From positions 1-64,000 of the forward strand of contig CAYSUS010000004.1 of NCBI GenBank assembly GCA_964434165.1: a stretch of DNA of 64,000 nucleotides. Reading direction: 5' to 3'. Positions 41,575-50,826 of this stretch are shown here, one piece after another. The stretch's first letter is position 1. Each line of letters starts with the position of its first letter. A model generated the notes under the pieces. The model saw nothing but the letters and a program-made list of their open reading frames with translations. It was not told the DNA's origin and did not search any database. Origin of the DNA: CAYSUS01 sp964434165. GTDB taxonomy: Bacteria; Planctomycetota; Planctomycetia; Pirellulales; Thermoguttaceae. The position numbers were made by a program, and so were the translations under genes.

Positions 41575-42681
41575 TCATTCGCTGAGGTTGCGGTTCACGC
41601 GCGGCAACTTGCGGAGGAGCCGTTCCACGCCCCGGTCCGTCACCCGGGACCCGCGAAGCACGATGCCCTTCAAACGCGTGAGCTTCTCGAGGTGGCCCAG
41701 CCCGGCGTCGGTGACCTGCGTATTGGCCAGGAACAGGTGCTCCAGTTGCGCAAGCCGCGCCAGCTCGACCAGCCCGGCGTCGGTGATCGACGTGCCGTCC
41801 AGCTCCAGGTGCGTCAGCCGGCGAAGCCGGGCGAGATGGGCCGTCCCCGCGTCCGTGACCTTGGTGCCGCGGAGATCGACCCGCTCAAGCGACGTCAGCC
41901 GCGCCAGGTGGACCAGGGCGGCATCGTCGATCGGCGCGTGGTCCAGATCGAGTCGCGCAAGATTCCGCAGCCCCGCGAGATGGACCAGGCCCGCACCCGT
42001 GACCTGCTTGCGGTCGAGCTCCAGCCGCGCCAGCGCGGTGAGGCCCTTCAGGTGTTCCAGTCCAGCGTCGGTGATCGGCGTGCGCGCAAGACGCAGCTCC
42101 TCCAAGCCGACGAGGTCGGCGATCGCCTGGAGTCCCTCGTCGCCGACCGCGGTGTAGGCCAGCGAGAGCCTCGCCAGCCCGTACATCTCGCCCACGTCGG
42201 CCATGCCCGCGTCGGTCACGCGCGTGCCCGTCAGGTCCAGCTCGCTTACGCGGCGCAGCGACTTGAGGTGGCCGAGGCCCACGTCGGTCATGCGCACGCC
42301 CCGCAGATGGAGTTCGGCCAGCTCCGACATCCCGGCGAGCTGCGCGAGCCCTTCGTCGGTCACTTCGGTACCTTCCAGCCCGAGGCGCCGGAGCCGTCGG
42401 AGCCGGGCGACGTGGATCATATCGTCGTCGGTCAGCGTCCATTGGTCGATGCCGAGGATGGGATGCTGAAAGACCAGCCCGACCACGTCGCCGTCCTCGT
42501 TCCACTGGATCTCCACGGCGAACTTCTTCAGCTCGGGCACGCGCTCGCGCCTCAGCGTGATCCCCAGCCAACCGAAACCCAGACTGGCGACGATCATGAG
42601 CACCAGCAGGGTGCGGAGCGAGAACTGCGGACGCAGCCAGCGTCGGCGCGTGCCGGCGACAGGGGGTGATTCGCACTTCAT
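41575..42681 (-). CDS. Membrane-anchored RNI-type leucine-rich-repeat protein
   Basis: 368 residues. A basic start precedes one transmembrane helix (about 21-42, FSLRTLLVLMIVASLGFGW), the common planctomycete SLRTLL opening. After a short spacer, about ten repeats of roughly 24 residues with the pattern LxxLxLxxTxVTDAGLxxLxxL run to the C-terminus, the ribonuclease-inhibitor-like (LRR_RI) form. It presents a curved repeat surface outside the cytoplasm for protein binding. Its partner is unknown. The gene is on the minus strand and stands alone. Confidence 0.88.
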   Translation of the reverse strand: MKCESPPVAGTRRRWLRPQFSLRTLLVLMIVASLGFGWLGITLRRERVPELKKFAVEIQWNEDGDVVGLVFQHPILGIDQWTLTDDDMIHVARLRRLRRLGLEGTEVTDEGLAQLAGMSELAELHLRGVRMTDVGLGHLKSLRRVSELDLTGTRVTDAGMADVGEMYGLARLSLAYTAVGDEGLQAIADLVGLEELRLARTPITDAGLEHLKGLTALARLELDRKQVTGAGLVHLAGLRNLARLDLDHAPIDDAALVHLARLTSLERVDLRGTKVTDAGTAHLARLRRLTHLELDGTSITDAGLVELARLAQLEHLFLANTQVTDAGLGHLEKLTRLKGIVLRGSRVTDRGVERLLRKLPRVNRNLSE

Positions 42682-42810
42682 GGCAGCCCACTGGGCCGGC
42701 GGATTTGCCCGCCGGTTGTCAGGGGGCCGGAGGCCGGAGTCAGGGGTCAGGAGAAGAGGCCCCCTTGGCCGGTGGGCTTGCCCGCCGAACCGTCGCAGCG
42801 TCCCACCCTC

Positions 42811-44229
42811 TCATCTGTTCGCTTCCGCCCGGCCCACGATCCGCAGAGCCATGTCGTCCGCAAAGGCGGGCGACTTCAGCACGCGCTCGCCCCCCTCGTG
42901 CCGCAGCGACTCGCCGCGCTCCACTTTGCCGCTGAGGGGATTGACCCATTCGCACCGGTACGGGCCGGCCGGCAGATCGATCGCCACCTCCACCGGCCCG
43001 CGCCCCACAAGGTGGATCGCGTACTGCCGCCCCGGCTCGACCAGGGCCGTGGCCCGGCTTCCTTTGCCGGAGACCCCCTTGATGACCGATCGGTCCGGCC
43101 TCATGCTCAGGAAGTCGAAGCCTTCGACGAAGCCCTTGAGCACCGCAAGCTGTTCCTGGATGGCCGGGCCGCCGCTGCCCGGGGCGTCGGTCGTGGCCGA
43201 GCCGTCCTCGTGCCCCACGCTGAACGAGTAGTCGAGGTTGCTGTACACGGCGCCGCCGGAGAGGAGGAACTCCCAGCCCTCGATGCGGTAGGGCGTCGGC
43301 GCCCGACCGCGAAAGCCCGTCTCGTCGTCGCCCAGGGCCTTGCCCAGATGGTAGTTCTCCGCGGCCGCCCGGGCCTCGGCGTAGTGGAAGTTGAAGATCG
43401 ACACGCGCGGGTCGGGCTTCTCGACCTTCCGGAACTTGTTGGCGATGTTCTGCGCGATGAGGTGCTCGACGCCGAGCTCCTTTTCCGTCTCGGCGATCAC
43501 GCGGGCGATCTCCGCCTGCCACGGGTGCGTCACGCCCCCGAAATACGGCTCGTTGCAGATCTCGTAATAGAGGTTGTCGAAGTCGCGAAGCTCGGCCACG
43601 ATCTTGCGGACCATGCGGCGCTGCACGTCGGTGAGCTTCGCGTCCTTGAGGGCATAAACCTCCTCGCGCTTCAGGCGGCCGATGCCGCCCGTGTTGTTGG
43701 CCGCGTTCATGGGGCTGAGCTTCCACTGGTCGTCCTTGTAGAACGGGCAGAAGAGCACCAGCTCGACGACCACGCCGCGCCGGCCCGCCTCGGCCACGAA
43801 GTCCTTCAGCCGCGCGAAGTAAGCCTCGTCCCATCGCGCCAGGTCGAACTTGTTGCCGCCCCGCGCGTAGCCGGGCGTCTCGCTCCGCGCCCAGGGGCAG
43901 AGGAGCTGGCCCTGGGCCGGGGCGAGCGGATTGTCGGCGATCTTGAATGCCCCCGGCTGCTCGCAATACACGCCGCTGAACGTTCGCGTGAGGTTGAAGC
44001 CGCACTTCTCGAGCCTGGCCAGGTACTTCTTATAGTCGAAGGCCCGGTTGAGCACGGCCCCGTAGTGTTCGCCCGAAGTGACGAGGATCGTCGGCTTGCC
44101 CCGCCACAGGAAGTAGTGCGGGTTGTCGGGGTGCAGGCGGATCGGCTCGGCCCCGGCGGCCCTCGTTTCCCAGGTCGGCCAAGCCGCGATCGACACGCAG
44201 GTGGCCAGCAGGACGGCGCAGCATCGCAT
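42811..44229 (-). CDS. Secreted clan GH-A glycoside hydrolase-like protein (GH5-like)
   Basis: 472 residues from ATG 44229 with GGAGG upstream. The signal peptide (about 1-26) is followed by HPDNPHYFLWRGKP, a start common to cellulase-like barrels. Acid/base Glu227 lies in YYEICNEPYF, a NEP motif of clan GH-A. A later DDETGFRG with Glu303 is a plausible nucleophile site. A C-terminal beta-sandwich (about 400-470) contains DLPAGPYRCEWVNPLSGK, seen in DUF4038/DUF5060-like glycosidases. The polysaccharide substrate is not assignable. The gene stands alone, in line with sparse CAZyme placement elsewhere in the window. Confidence 0.78.
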   Translation of the reverse strand: MRCCAVLLATCVSIAAWPTWETRAAGAEPIRLHPDNPHYFLWRGKPTILVTSGEHYGAVLNRAFDYKKYLARLEKCGFNLTRTFSGVYCEQPGAFKIADNPLAPAQGQLLCPWARSETPGYARGGNKFDLARWDEAYFARLKDFVAEAGRRGVVVELVLFCPFYKDDQWKLSPMNAANNTGGIGRLKREEVYALKDAKLTDVQRRMVRKIVAELRDFDNLYYEICNEPYFGGVTHPWQAEIARVIAETEKELGVEHLIAQNIANKFRKVEKPDPRVSIFNFHYAEARAAAENYHLGKALGDDETGFRGRAPTPYRIEGWEFLLSGGAVYSNLDYSFSVGHEDGSATTDAPGSGGPAIQEQLAVLKGFVEGFDFLSMRPDRSVIKGVSGKGSRATALVEPGRQYAIHLVGRGPVEVAIDLPAGPYRCEWVNPLSGKVERGESLRHEGGERVLKSPAFADDMALRIVGRAEANR

Positions 44230-44349
44230 GGCGAGAACCTCCGTCGGGGGGAAGAGAAGCGCCGCCTGAAGGCGGCCGCCCGATCCTAATCCGCCACGGT
44301 GTGCGATGCAATCGGGACCATCTGGAAGTGGCGGCCCGTGCCGAGGAGC

Positions 44350-44379
44350 GTGGCATGCCCTCGCGCTGCGTGGGCATGC
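44350..44379. repeat. Dispersed GCCCTCGCG...GCGTGGGCATGC repeat, copy 1
   Basis: GTGGCATGCCCTCGCGCTGC followed by GTGGGCATGC. A close relative, CACGCCCTCGCGGAGCGTGG and GCATGC, is at 58867-58892. The CACGC/GCGTG arms can pair. Both copies lie just upstream of minus-strand genes or between genes. Confidence 0.5.
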
Positions 44380-44516
44380 TGACTGGCCGGGAGCTGCCCG
44401 ACCATCGTCAGCCCGGCTGCGGGGTGAAGGGGAGCGCGGCAACCCAAGTTGTTCTCGTCCGACGGATGCACTTGCCGGACGAGCCGCCGGGAGGGGTCGG
44501 CTGCCCCGCCCCGCCT

Positions 44517-44996
44517 CTAGCCCGAGGTCGTCAGCTCCCAGGCGAGCGAGGCCACGGTCGGATCGACGAGCCGCGCGAAGTCGGCGTAGCTCAACTGGAT
44601 CAGCTCCTCGTGCGATCCGGCGTTGAACGCGATGTGCTCGTCGTCGGTGAGCGTCCTATCGACCAACACCTTCAGGCCGTAGAGGTTGCCGAACGGCGGC
44701 ATCGCGCCCACGTCGCAGTCGGGGAACATGTCGCGGAAGTCCTGCTCGGTGGCCAGCTCCGCCTGTTGCACGCCGGCGGCCTCGCGGAGCCGGTCCAGGT
44801 CGAGCCGGCGCGTGGCCGGAAGCACGGCCATGGCCACCTGGCCGTCGAGCTTGACGATCACCGTCTTGGCCAGATCCCGGCCTCGCACGTGGGCCGAGGC
44901 GGCCGTCTCCTGCGCCGTGTACGTGGCGTAGTGAGGGATGGTGGAGTACGCGACCTGGTTGTCCTCCAGGAACCGCTTGAGCTTGCGTGCGGGCAT
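44517..44996 (-). CDS. YbaK/ProX-type aminoacyl-tRNA deacylase domain protein
   Basis: 159 residues from ATG 44996 with AAGGAGA upstream. It is a single YbaK/EbsC domain: VAYSTIPHYATYTAQETAASAHV (15-37), ..KTVIVKLDG, FPDCDVGAMPPFGNLYG (the G-x-x-PPFG motif), NAGSHEELIQLSYADFARLV. Proteins of this fold clear misacylated tRNA, for example Ala- or Cys-tRNAPro. The catalytic Lys region KTVIVKL is intact. The family is often annotated as Cys-tRNA(Pro) or prolyl-tRNA editing protein, and which tRNA is used here is unknown. No tRNA-synthetase neighbour. Confidence 0.88.
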   Translation of the reverse strand: MPARKLKRFLEDNQVAYSTIPHYATYTAQETAASAHVRGRDLAKTVIVKLDGQVAMAVLPATRRLDLDRLREAAGVQQAELATEQDFRDMFPDCDVGAMPPFGNLYGLKVLVDRTLTDDEHIAFNAGSHEELIQLSYADFARLVDPTVASLAWELTTSG

Positions 44997-45732
44997 GGCC
45001 GTTCTCCTTTGCGTCCAAAGAGTTCGCGCGGGTGCACCAACGAGGAGCGGAAGCGGCCGGCGGTCGGCCGGTGGCTGGCTGACGAGAGGAGTACCCGATG
45101 CCCTCGTGCGCATTCTATACGTCGCGGCCGGCACCGCGCACCCGCCCGCGGAGGCATGCTCCGACGGAGGACGCAGTGGGACTTCTCACGGCCACGGGAC
45201 GAAGTGGCACTTTGTCCTGCGAGCAAGGCGACCCCGCCCCCGTCCCGAAGACGGCCCAATTTCCGCCGCTTGATCCCCGGCGGCGGCGCGGCAGAATGCG
45301 GCCAAGGAACGTTCCCGGCCGGTCGAGGCGGGTCGGGCAACGCCGGGTAGGTTGGAGAACCGTTTGCTGCGTGGTCAGAGAAGCATGAGCCCCCAGCCCC
45401 GGAAGTGCGATCGACCCCACCCCTTGCAAGGCTGGCCCTTGCCGCGGTCTCGGCGCACGACTCCCCTGACAGAGGGGTATCGGTTGGAAAAACTCGCTTC
45501 GGTTGACCAACACGCTGCCCTGCGGTCCGGTCGCGTGATCGGCGCAAACGGTTGTCCGCTAGGGAGAATCTGGGCCTGCGCCCCGGCCCACTCCGCCAGG
45601 GAAACGAGCGCCGCTGCGCGCCCCAAGACCCGCTGTGCAGAGGGGTACCCCGCGGTGGGCGCAATCCTGGCTCGCGCCCGGTTCCCACGCCCTGGCGTGG
45701 AAAGCAGGGCCGCAGCCAGTGTGGCAATGGGA
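44997..45732. other. 736-bp gene-free region
   Basis: The longest stretch without a gene. No reading frame with coding character was found on either strand. It contains a perfect CCACGCC-CT-GGCGTGG hairpin at 45685-45700 and scattered GC-rich inverted words. It is flanked by the upstream end of the YbaK gene and the 3' end of the first hydrolase. It may hold the YbaK promoter; otherwise nothing was recognised. Confidence 0.5.
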
Positions 45733-46683
45733 TCACCGGTCGGGCTGTGATGTGTCCGCGGCCAGGCGGTCTGCGGCGTCGCCGGTTCGGAGCCGGTCAA
45801 GGAACCCGGCCAGCCGGTGGTAATAGTCCTCGCCCAGGGGGTCCATGTGGTCGTGGCCGTGGAGGGTGACGAATTCCTTGGGTCCGGGTGCCGCGCGGTA
45901 CAGGCGCCGGCCCAGCCGGTAGGGCACGATCGTGTCCTGATCGCCGTGGGCCTGAAGCAGCGGTCCGCGGTAGCGGCGGATCTTGCCCAGCGAGTCGAGC
46001 TCGGTCCTGGCGACGAGCCGGACCGGCAAACGCGGAAAGTAGCTCTCGCCGATGTCGGGGATGGAGGTGAACGCACTTTCCAGGACAAGGGCCTTGGCCC
46101 CCTCGCGCGCGGCCAGATCGACCGCCACGCCGCTGCCCAGGGCATGGCCCAGAAGCACGATCTGGTCCTCGGGCACGCCGGCCCGCCAGGCCAGCCACGC
46201 GCGGGCCGCCCGGGCGTCGGCCAGGAGGCCCTTCTCCGAGGGCCGGCCGCCGCTGCGGCCGTAGCCGCGGTAGTCGAAGATCAGCACGGTCACGCCGGCC
46301 ACCTCGTGCAGCGCGCGAAGGATGTCGGCCCGGTGCGTGACGTTGCCCGAGTTGCCGTGGAGGTACAGGACGACGGCCCTGGGGTTTTCACGGGGAACGT
46401 ACCAGCCGTTGAGGCAGGTGCCGTCGAGGGATGGGAAGAAGACGTCCTCGTACTCCAGGCCGGCAGGGCACCAGTCGCCCTCCGGGTACTTCGAGGGATT
46501 GAACACCCGCGAGCGCTTGAACTCGGGGAAGGACGACCCGTGCGTGGAGACCGCGTAGCCGAACAGGCCCGGGCGGTGGCGGCAGCAGCATCCGCCCTGG
46601 CCGGCGGGGCGGCAGCCTGCCGCTGCCGCGGTGAGCGCGGAGGCGAGGGCCGCCAGCCGCGCCAGGTGCCTTGCTCGATCCAT
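45733..46683 (-). CDS. Alpha/beta hydrolase-like lipoprotein with missing nucleophile
   Basis: 316 residues. The N-terminus is hydrophobic and Cys-rich (AAAAGC at about 20-24, then GGCCCRHR), consistent with a lipobox at Cys24. The fold is that of BAAT/DLH-type hydrolases: VVLYLHGNSGNVT, FDYRGYGRSGG and GLLADARAARAWLA. At the nucleophile elbow, the usual GHSLGG reads GHALGSG, so Ala181 replaces Ser. The Asp (AHGDQD, 248-250) and His (LHGHDH, 275-279) are kept. A paralogue at 48990-49874 has a normal Ser. This copy is probably a pseudoenzyme, or uses another residue. Confidence 0.88.
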   Translation of the reverse strand: MDRARHLARLAALASALTAAAAGCRPAGQGGCCCRHRPGLFGYAVSTHGSSFPEFKRSRVFNPSKYPEGDWCPAGLEYEDVFFPSLDGTCLNGWYVPRENPRAVVLYLHGNSGNVTHRADILRALHEVAGVTVLIFDYRGYGRSGGRPSEKGLLADARAARAWLAWRAGVPEDQIVLLGHALGSGVAVDLAAREGAKALVLESAFTSIPDIGESYFPRLPVRLVARTELDSLGKIRRYRGPLLQAHGDQDTIVPYRLGRRLYRAAPGPKEFVTLHGHDHMDPLGEDYYHRLAGFLDRLRTGDAADRLAADTSQPDR

Positions 46684-46969
46684 CGGAAGCCGGTTCCTCG
46701 GGTGCCGTCGTTCGCGCCCCCTTCGATGTAGATCGGCGCCGAGGGGAGGAGAAATCCAGGTCGCAGGACGGGCCCTGCCTGGCGAGGCGGGGACGCAGGC
46801 AGCGCAGCCACGCTCCGACGCGGGTTTCCGGGCCGACATGGCCCGCCTCGGATTGAGGGCTCGTTTGGCGCGGGGGGTGCGGAGTTGTTGCTTCATCCGC
46901 AGATTGGACTATCCTGAGGCTGGGGCTGGGCTCGGCGTCCGCCGCCCGCCTCGATGGCAACATGCACCT

Positions 46970-49138
46970 ATGGGGGGCTTGCTCGTGAGAACCGCCACAC
47001 TGCTTCGCGCCGCGGCGGTGGGGGCCGCGATCGCCGCGCTTCCGTTTCTGGCTCCCGCGCCGGCCCGCGCCGCCCTGTTGGGCCACTGGAACTTCGACGA
47101 ACCGACCGGCGTCACCGTGGGCAGCGCGTCGGGCATCGCCGCCCCGGGGGAGATCCAGGGCGGGGCGGCCCACGTGGCCGGGCGCTTCGGCGGCGCCCTG
47201 GCCTTCGACGGCACGGACGACCAGGTCATCGTTCAGAACGCGGCCAACCTCTTCAATTCCCTCTCCGACCAGGCGACGATCTCCCTCTGGGCCTACGGCG
47301 GCGATGCGCAGCCGCAGTCGCGCACGGCCTTCTCCGCGCAGAACGCCGGCGGCGGCAGGGTCCTGCAAACGCACCTGCCCTGGGGCGACCGCCGCGTGTA
47401 CTGGGACGCCGGCAACTCCTACGACCGCATCGACCGCGGGGCCGACACCGCGGAGATCAAGGGCCAGTGGAACCACTGGGCGTTCACCAAAGACGCCGCG
47501 GCCGGCGTGATGAGGATTCACCTCAACGGCGAGTTGTGGCAGATCACGGCCCCCAGCGGGGCCTCCAGCGCCGCACTGGGCATGCCGGCCACGCAGTCGA
47601 GCACGAGCAACGCCGCGCCGGCCAGCCGCGCCGTGGACGGCGACACCAACGGGGCGTGGTCCAACGGATCGGTCACGCACACCAACAAGGAGAGTCAACC
47701 GTGGTGGGAAGTCGATCTGGGAACCATGACCCCGATCGAGGAGGTCGTGCTGTTCAACCGCACCGACTGCTGCTCGGGCCGCCTGTCGAACTTCCACGTC
47801 TCGGTCTTCGACGAGGGCCTCAACGAGGTCTTCCGCAAGGACTTCTTCACGGCCTCGAGCAACCCCAGCTCGAGCCCGATCGCGCTGGACGTGGGCGGCC
47901 TGGAGGGACGCTACCTCCGCGTGCAGCTCAACGGCAGCGAGGTTCTCTCGCTGGCCGAGGTCGTGGTCAACGGCACCCCGCAGCCCCTTCACACCTTGCC
48001 GATGACCGGGATCGAGTCGTTCGTCATCGGCTCCGCCGGAGACGACCAGTACTGGCCGGGCATGATCGACGACGTGGCCGTATGGGACGAGGTGCTCAGC
48101 GACGCCCAGATCGCGGCCCTCGCCGCCAAGGCCGTGACGATCTCCGAGCCGTCGATCAACGGCTCGATCGTCAACTCGGGCGGCGACCTGAACCCGGGCG
48201 GGGAGGGCGCGATCGGCACCACGGAGCTGGCCGGCGGCAACCTCGCGCTCCAGGCCCGGGGCTCCACGGCCACGCAGTCGAGCAACAACTTCGGGTCGCC
48301 CACGGGTTACGCCTTCAAGGCCATCGACGGCGACACCAACGGGGCGTGGAACCACGGCAATCCTCCGGCCGGCTCGGTGACCCACACCACGAACCAGGCG
48401 CAGCCCTGGTGGGAGGTCGATCTGGGCACCACGGCCACGCTGGAGGACCTCAGCCTGTGGAACCGGACGGACTGCTGCGGCGACCGGCTCTCCAACTTCC
48501 GCGTGTCGGTATTGGCCGAGGACGGCGCGACCGAAGTGTGGGGCGAGGACTTCTTCACCGGCGGCGGGCAGCCCAGCCCGAACCTGGACATCACCCTGCC
48601 CGACGGCGTCCGCGGCCGCTTCGTGCGTGTGCAGCTTCTCGGAATGAACGTCCTGTCGCTGGCGGAGGTCCAGGCGTACGGCGGGCTGGACTACACGCAG
48701 GCGGGCGACGGCGTGCTGGCCATCGACATCGACGCCCTGGCCGACGCGGCCGACAAGCTGGTCGTGCCCGGCACGCTGACCCTCGGCGGCGCGCTCCAGG
48801 TGAGCCTGCTCACCGGCGATCCGGCCCCGGGCTCGGCGTTCGACGTGCTGGACTGGGGGACCCTGGTCGGCGAGTTCGACGTGCTGAATCTGCCGGCCTT
48901 CTCCGCGCCCGGGCTGTACTGGGAGACGTCGCAGCTCTACACCGAAGGCGTCCTGGCGGTGGCGGTGCCCGAGCCGTCGAGCCTGGTGCTCACGGGACTG
49001 GCCGCGCTGGGACTGACCGCGTGGTGCGGCCAGCGACGGCGCGCGGGACGCCACAGCCGGCTTCGTCGAGCAGTCGGGACAGCTCCTCGTAGTAGCTCTC
49101 CGGCGGCGGGTCGTTGTGGCCGATTCCGCGGAGCGTGA
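46970..49138 (+). CDS. PEP-CTERM exported protein with LamG and two F5/8 type C domains
   Basis: 722 residues from ATG 46970; GTG 46985 with a GGGGGG run upstream is an alternative. Signal peptide about 1-35. A LamG-type concanavalin-like domain (about 36-195) is interrupted by the first F5/8 type C (discoidin-like) domain (about 200-340), then resumes with MTGIESFVIGSAGD and MIDDVAVWDEVLSDAQIAAL. A second F5/8C domain follows (about 427-571); both share TDCC, RLSNF and PWWEVDLGT. A beta-rich repeat (573-665) leads to the PEP-CTERM sorting signal VPEPSS (666-671), a hydrophobic helix and RRR. About 30 odd residues follow the usual end. It should be sorted to the outside by an exosortase system not seen here. 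Confidence 0.9.
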   Translation: MGGLLVRTATLLRAAAVGAAIAALPFLAPAPARAALLGHWNFDEPTGVTVGSASGIAAPGEIQGGAAHVAGRFGGALAFDGTDDQVIVQNAANLFNSLSDQATISLWAYGGDAQPQSRTAFSAQNAGGGRVLQTHLPWGDRRVYWDAGNSYDRIDRGADTAEIKGQWNHWAFTKDAAAGVMRIHLNGELWQITAPSGASSAALGMPATQSSTSNAAPASRAVDGDTNGAWSNGSVTHTNKESQPWWEVDLGTMTPIEEVVLFNRTDCCSGRLSNFHVSVFDEGLNEVFRKDFFTASSNPSSSPIALDVGGLEGRYLRVQLNGSEVLSLAEVVVNGTPQPLHTLPMTGIESFVIGSAGDDQYWPGMIDDVAVWDEVLSDAQIAALAAKAVTISEPSINGSIVNSGGDLNPGGEGAIGTTELAGGNLALQARGSTATQSSNNFGSPTGYAFKAIDGDTNGAWNHGNPPAGSVTHTTNQAQPWWEVDLGTTATLEDLSLWNRTDCCGDRLSNFRVSVLAEDGATEVWGEDFFTGGGQPSPNLDITLPDGVRGRFVRVQLLGMNVLSLAEVQAYGGLDYTQAGDGVLAIDIDALADAADKLVVPGTLTLGGALQVSLLTGDPAPGSAFDVLDWGTLVGEFDVLNLPAFSAPGLYWETSQLYTEGVLAVAVPEPSSLVLTGLAALGLTAWCGQRRRAGRHSRLRRAVGTAPRSSSPAAGRCGRFRGA

Positions 49139-49874
49139 CGAACCGCTTGGGCGGATTGGCCGCCTCGTGGAGCTTGCGCCCCAGCGCGATGGGCACGACG
49201 CGGTCCCGGTCGCCGTGGCTTTGCAGCAGCGGGCCGTGGTAGGCGGCGATCTTCGACTCCGAGTCGAACCGCATCCGCATCATCGAGCGCACCGGCAGGA
49301 GCGGCGCGTGGGCGGCTGCGGTGTCGGGCAGCGTGTTGAAGGTCCGCTCCAGGACCAGGGCCCTGGCCCCGTCCCGGGCCAGATCGACGGCCACGGCCCC
49401 GCCCAGCGACCGGCCCAGCAGCACGATCTCCCGCTCGGCGATGCCCTCGCGCCGGGCGAGCCACGCCCGGGCGGCGCGGGCGTCGGCCAGCAGGCCTTCC
49501 TCGGTGGGGATGCCCTCGCTGCGCCCGTAGCCGCGGTAGTCGAACGCGAGCACCGACACGCCCACGCGCCGGCGAAGCTCGTCGGCCTCGACGGCCCAGC
49601 CCGTCACGTTGCCGCCGTTGCCGTGGCAATGGAGCACCACCGCGCGGGGCCGCGGATGGCGGAAGTACCAGCCGTGCAGGCGCGTGCCGTCGGCCGCGGT
49701 GAAGTGGGCGTCCTCGACATGCGCGGGCCGACCCTCCCAGTCGCCCTGGGGATAGGGGTGGGGACGGAACACGAGGCTCCGCTCCAGGCAGTGCCACGGC
49801 GCTACCGGCGCCGACTTGCAACCCGGCGCAAGCACCACCGGAAGCAGGGCGAGAATCATGCAGCGCATCGACAA
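48990..49874 (-). CDS. Alpha/beta hydrolase lipoprotein (paralogue, nucleophile intact)
   Basis: 294 residues from TTG 49874, chosen for GGAGG eight bases upstream; ATG 49868 is an alternative two codons in. The lipobox is LAPGC (Cys19). Core motifs FDYRGYGRSEG, GLLADARAARAWLA, VLLGRSLGGAVAVDLA with Ser156, QSHGDRDRVVP with the Asp and RGIGHND with the His make a full triad. It hydrolyses some ester or amide outside the cytoplasm. Its 3' end overlaps the end of the PEP-CTERM gene by 149 bp, tail to tail. Clearly related to 45733-46683. Confidence 0.9.
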   Translation of the reverse strand: MSMRCMILALLPVVLAPGCKSAPVAPWHCLERSLVFRPHPYPQGDWEGRPAHVEDAHFTAADGTRLHGWYFRHPRPRAVVLHCHGNGGNVTGWAVEADELRRRVGVSVLAFDYRGYGRSEGIPTEEGLLADARAARAWLARREGIAEREIVLLGRSLGGAVAVDLARDGARALVLERTFNTLPDTAAAHAPLLPVRSMMRMRFDSESKIAAYHGPLLQSHGDRDRVVPIALGRKLHEAANPPKRFVTLRGIGHNDPPPESYYEELSRLLDEAGCGVPRAVAGRTTRSVPARPVP

Positions 49875-50138
49875 GAGCGACTCCTCCGTTCCCCCTCAGG
49901 GGGCAAGGCCGGCGGGATTGTAACGCCAGGCGCGGCTGCGACCCAAGGGCAGTGTGCGGGGCGCCCGCGGCGAAAGACGGGCCAGGCTGCTCGACGCAAG
50001 TGGCATTGCCCGGCTGGGAATTGGTCTCTATGATCCGGCCGCTTCGCCAGCCAGTCACGCGCGGCGCGCGGGTTGCCGCAGGGACGCGGCGAAACCGCCC
50101 AGGACAGCCACGCGAAGGGGAGGGAGCCCCGGTCCATC

Positions 50139-50795
50139 ATGCAATCTCCGATCGCCGTGTACCTGCGCGTGCTGGTGATGCTGGGCTGCCTGGTGGCCCT
50201 GCCGATGGCCGCGTTCTTTGGTACGTCGGCCCTGCCCGAGGTGGCCGACCTGATCTTCGAGGGACGATGGTCCGCGCAGCATGCCTCGGCGCGGGAGTCG
50301 GGCTCGCAGCCCTTGAGCAATGTGGCGCTGGACGGCGCGCCGGCCGCGACGTCGGGCATGCCTTCGTACTTGCCGATGCTCAAGAACCCCGGCGAGGTCG
50401 CCCGGGAAAGGGCCGCGTTGGGGCTCGTGCGCCTGCCCATGCCTACCACGGCGATCCGCTGCTCGCAGCAGACCCCGGCGGCCCGGCACGGCTCGGACGT
50501 GGCCCTGCTGGCGACCGTCTTGAAAGGCGACTGCCGGGAAGCTCCCGAGGAGGCGCGGTCGCGCGAGTCCCGGCTGGCCGCGCTCAAGGCCCGTCTGGAC
50601 CGATTGGGCGCCAGCTACCAGCCGCTGCGTCCCTGGGGCAACCAGGGGCTTCTCTACCGTTTCGAGTGCTCGATGTCGGTCCCCGACTACCCGCAGTGGG
50701 ACCGGCATTTCGAGGCCACGGACCCCGATCCGGTCAGCGCCGTGGCCCGCGTGGTCGAGGAGATCGAGTCCTGGAAGGGCGACGTCCTGCGCTGA
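50139..50795 (+). CDS. Hypothetical membrane-anchored protein
   Basis: 218 residues from ATG 50139. An N-terminal hydrophobic helix (about 5-28, VYLRVLVMLGCLVALPMAAFF) is followed by a mostly polar protein with no recognised domain. A repeat-free linker (about 30-120) precedes a small domain with LAALKARLDRLGASYQPLRPWGNQGLLYRFECSM, then HFEATDPDPVSAVARVVEEIESWK. Anchored to the inner membrane with the domain outside. Preceded by GGGGAGGGAG, somewhat far from the start. I do not recognise it. Confidence 0.72.
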   Translation: MQSPIAVYLRVLVMLGCLVALPMAAFFGTSALPEVADLIFEGRWSAQHASARESGSQPLSNVALDGAPAATSGMPSYLPMLKNPGEVARERAALGLVRLPMPTTAIRCSQQTPAARHGSDVALLATVLKGDCREAPEEARSRESRLAALKARLDRLGASYQPLRPWGNQGLLYRFECSMSVPDYPQWDRHFEATDPDPVSAVARVVEEIESWKGDVLR

Positions 50796-50826
50796 GCCGC
50801 CCCGGCGCCCGGTCCGTGGCGGTCGG

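Noticed and set aside
46388..49054. An 888-codon open frame on the minus strand over the PEP-CTERM gene
   Set aside because: It is the antisense of a gene with clear domains and a signal peptide; its translation is Arg/Gly/Ala/His-rich with no motifs, a usual effect of high GC third positions.
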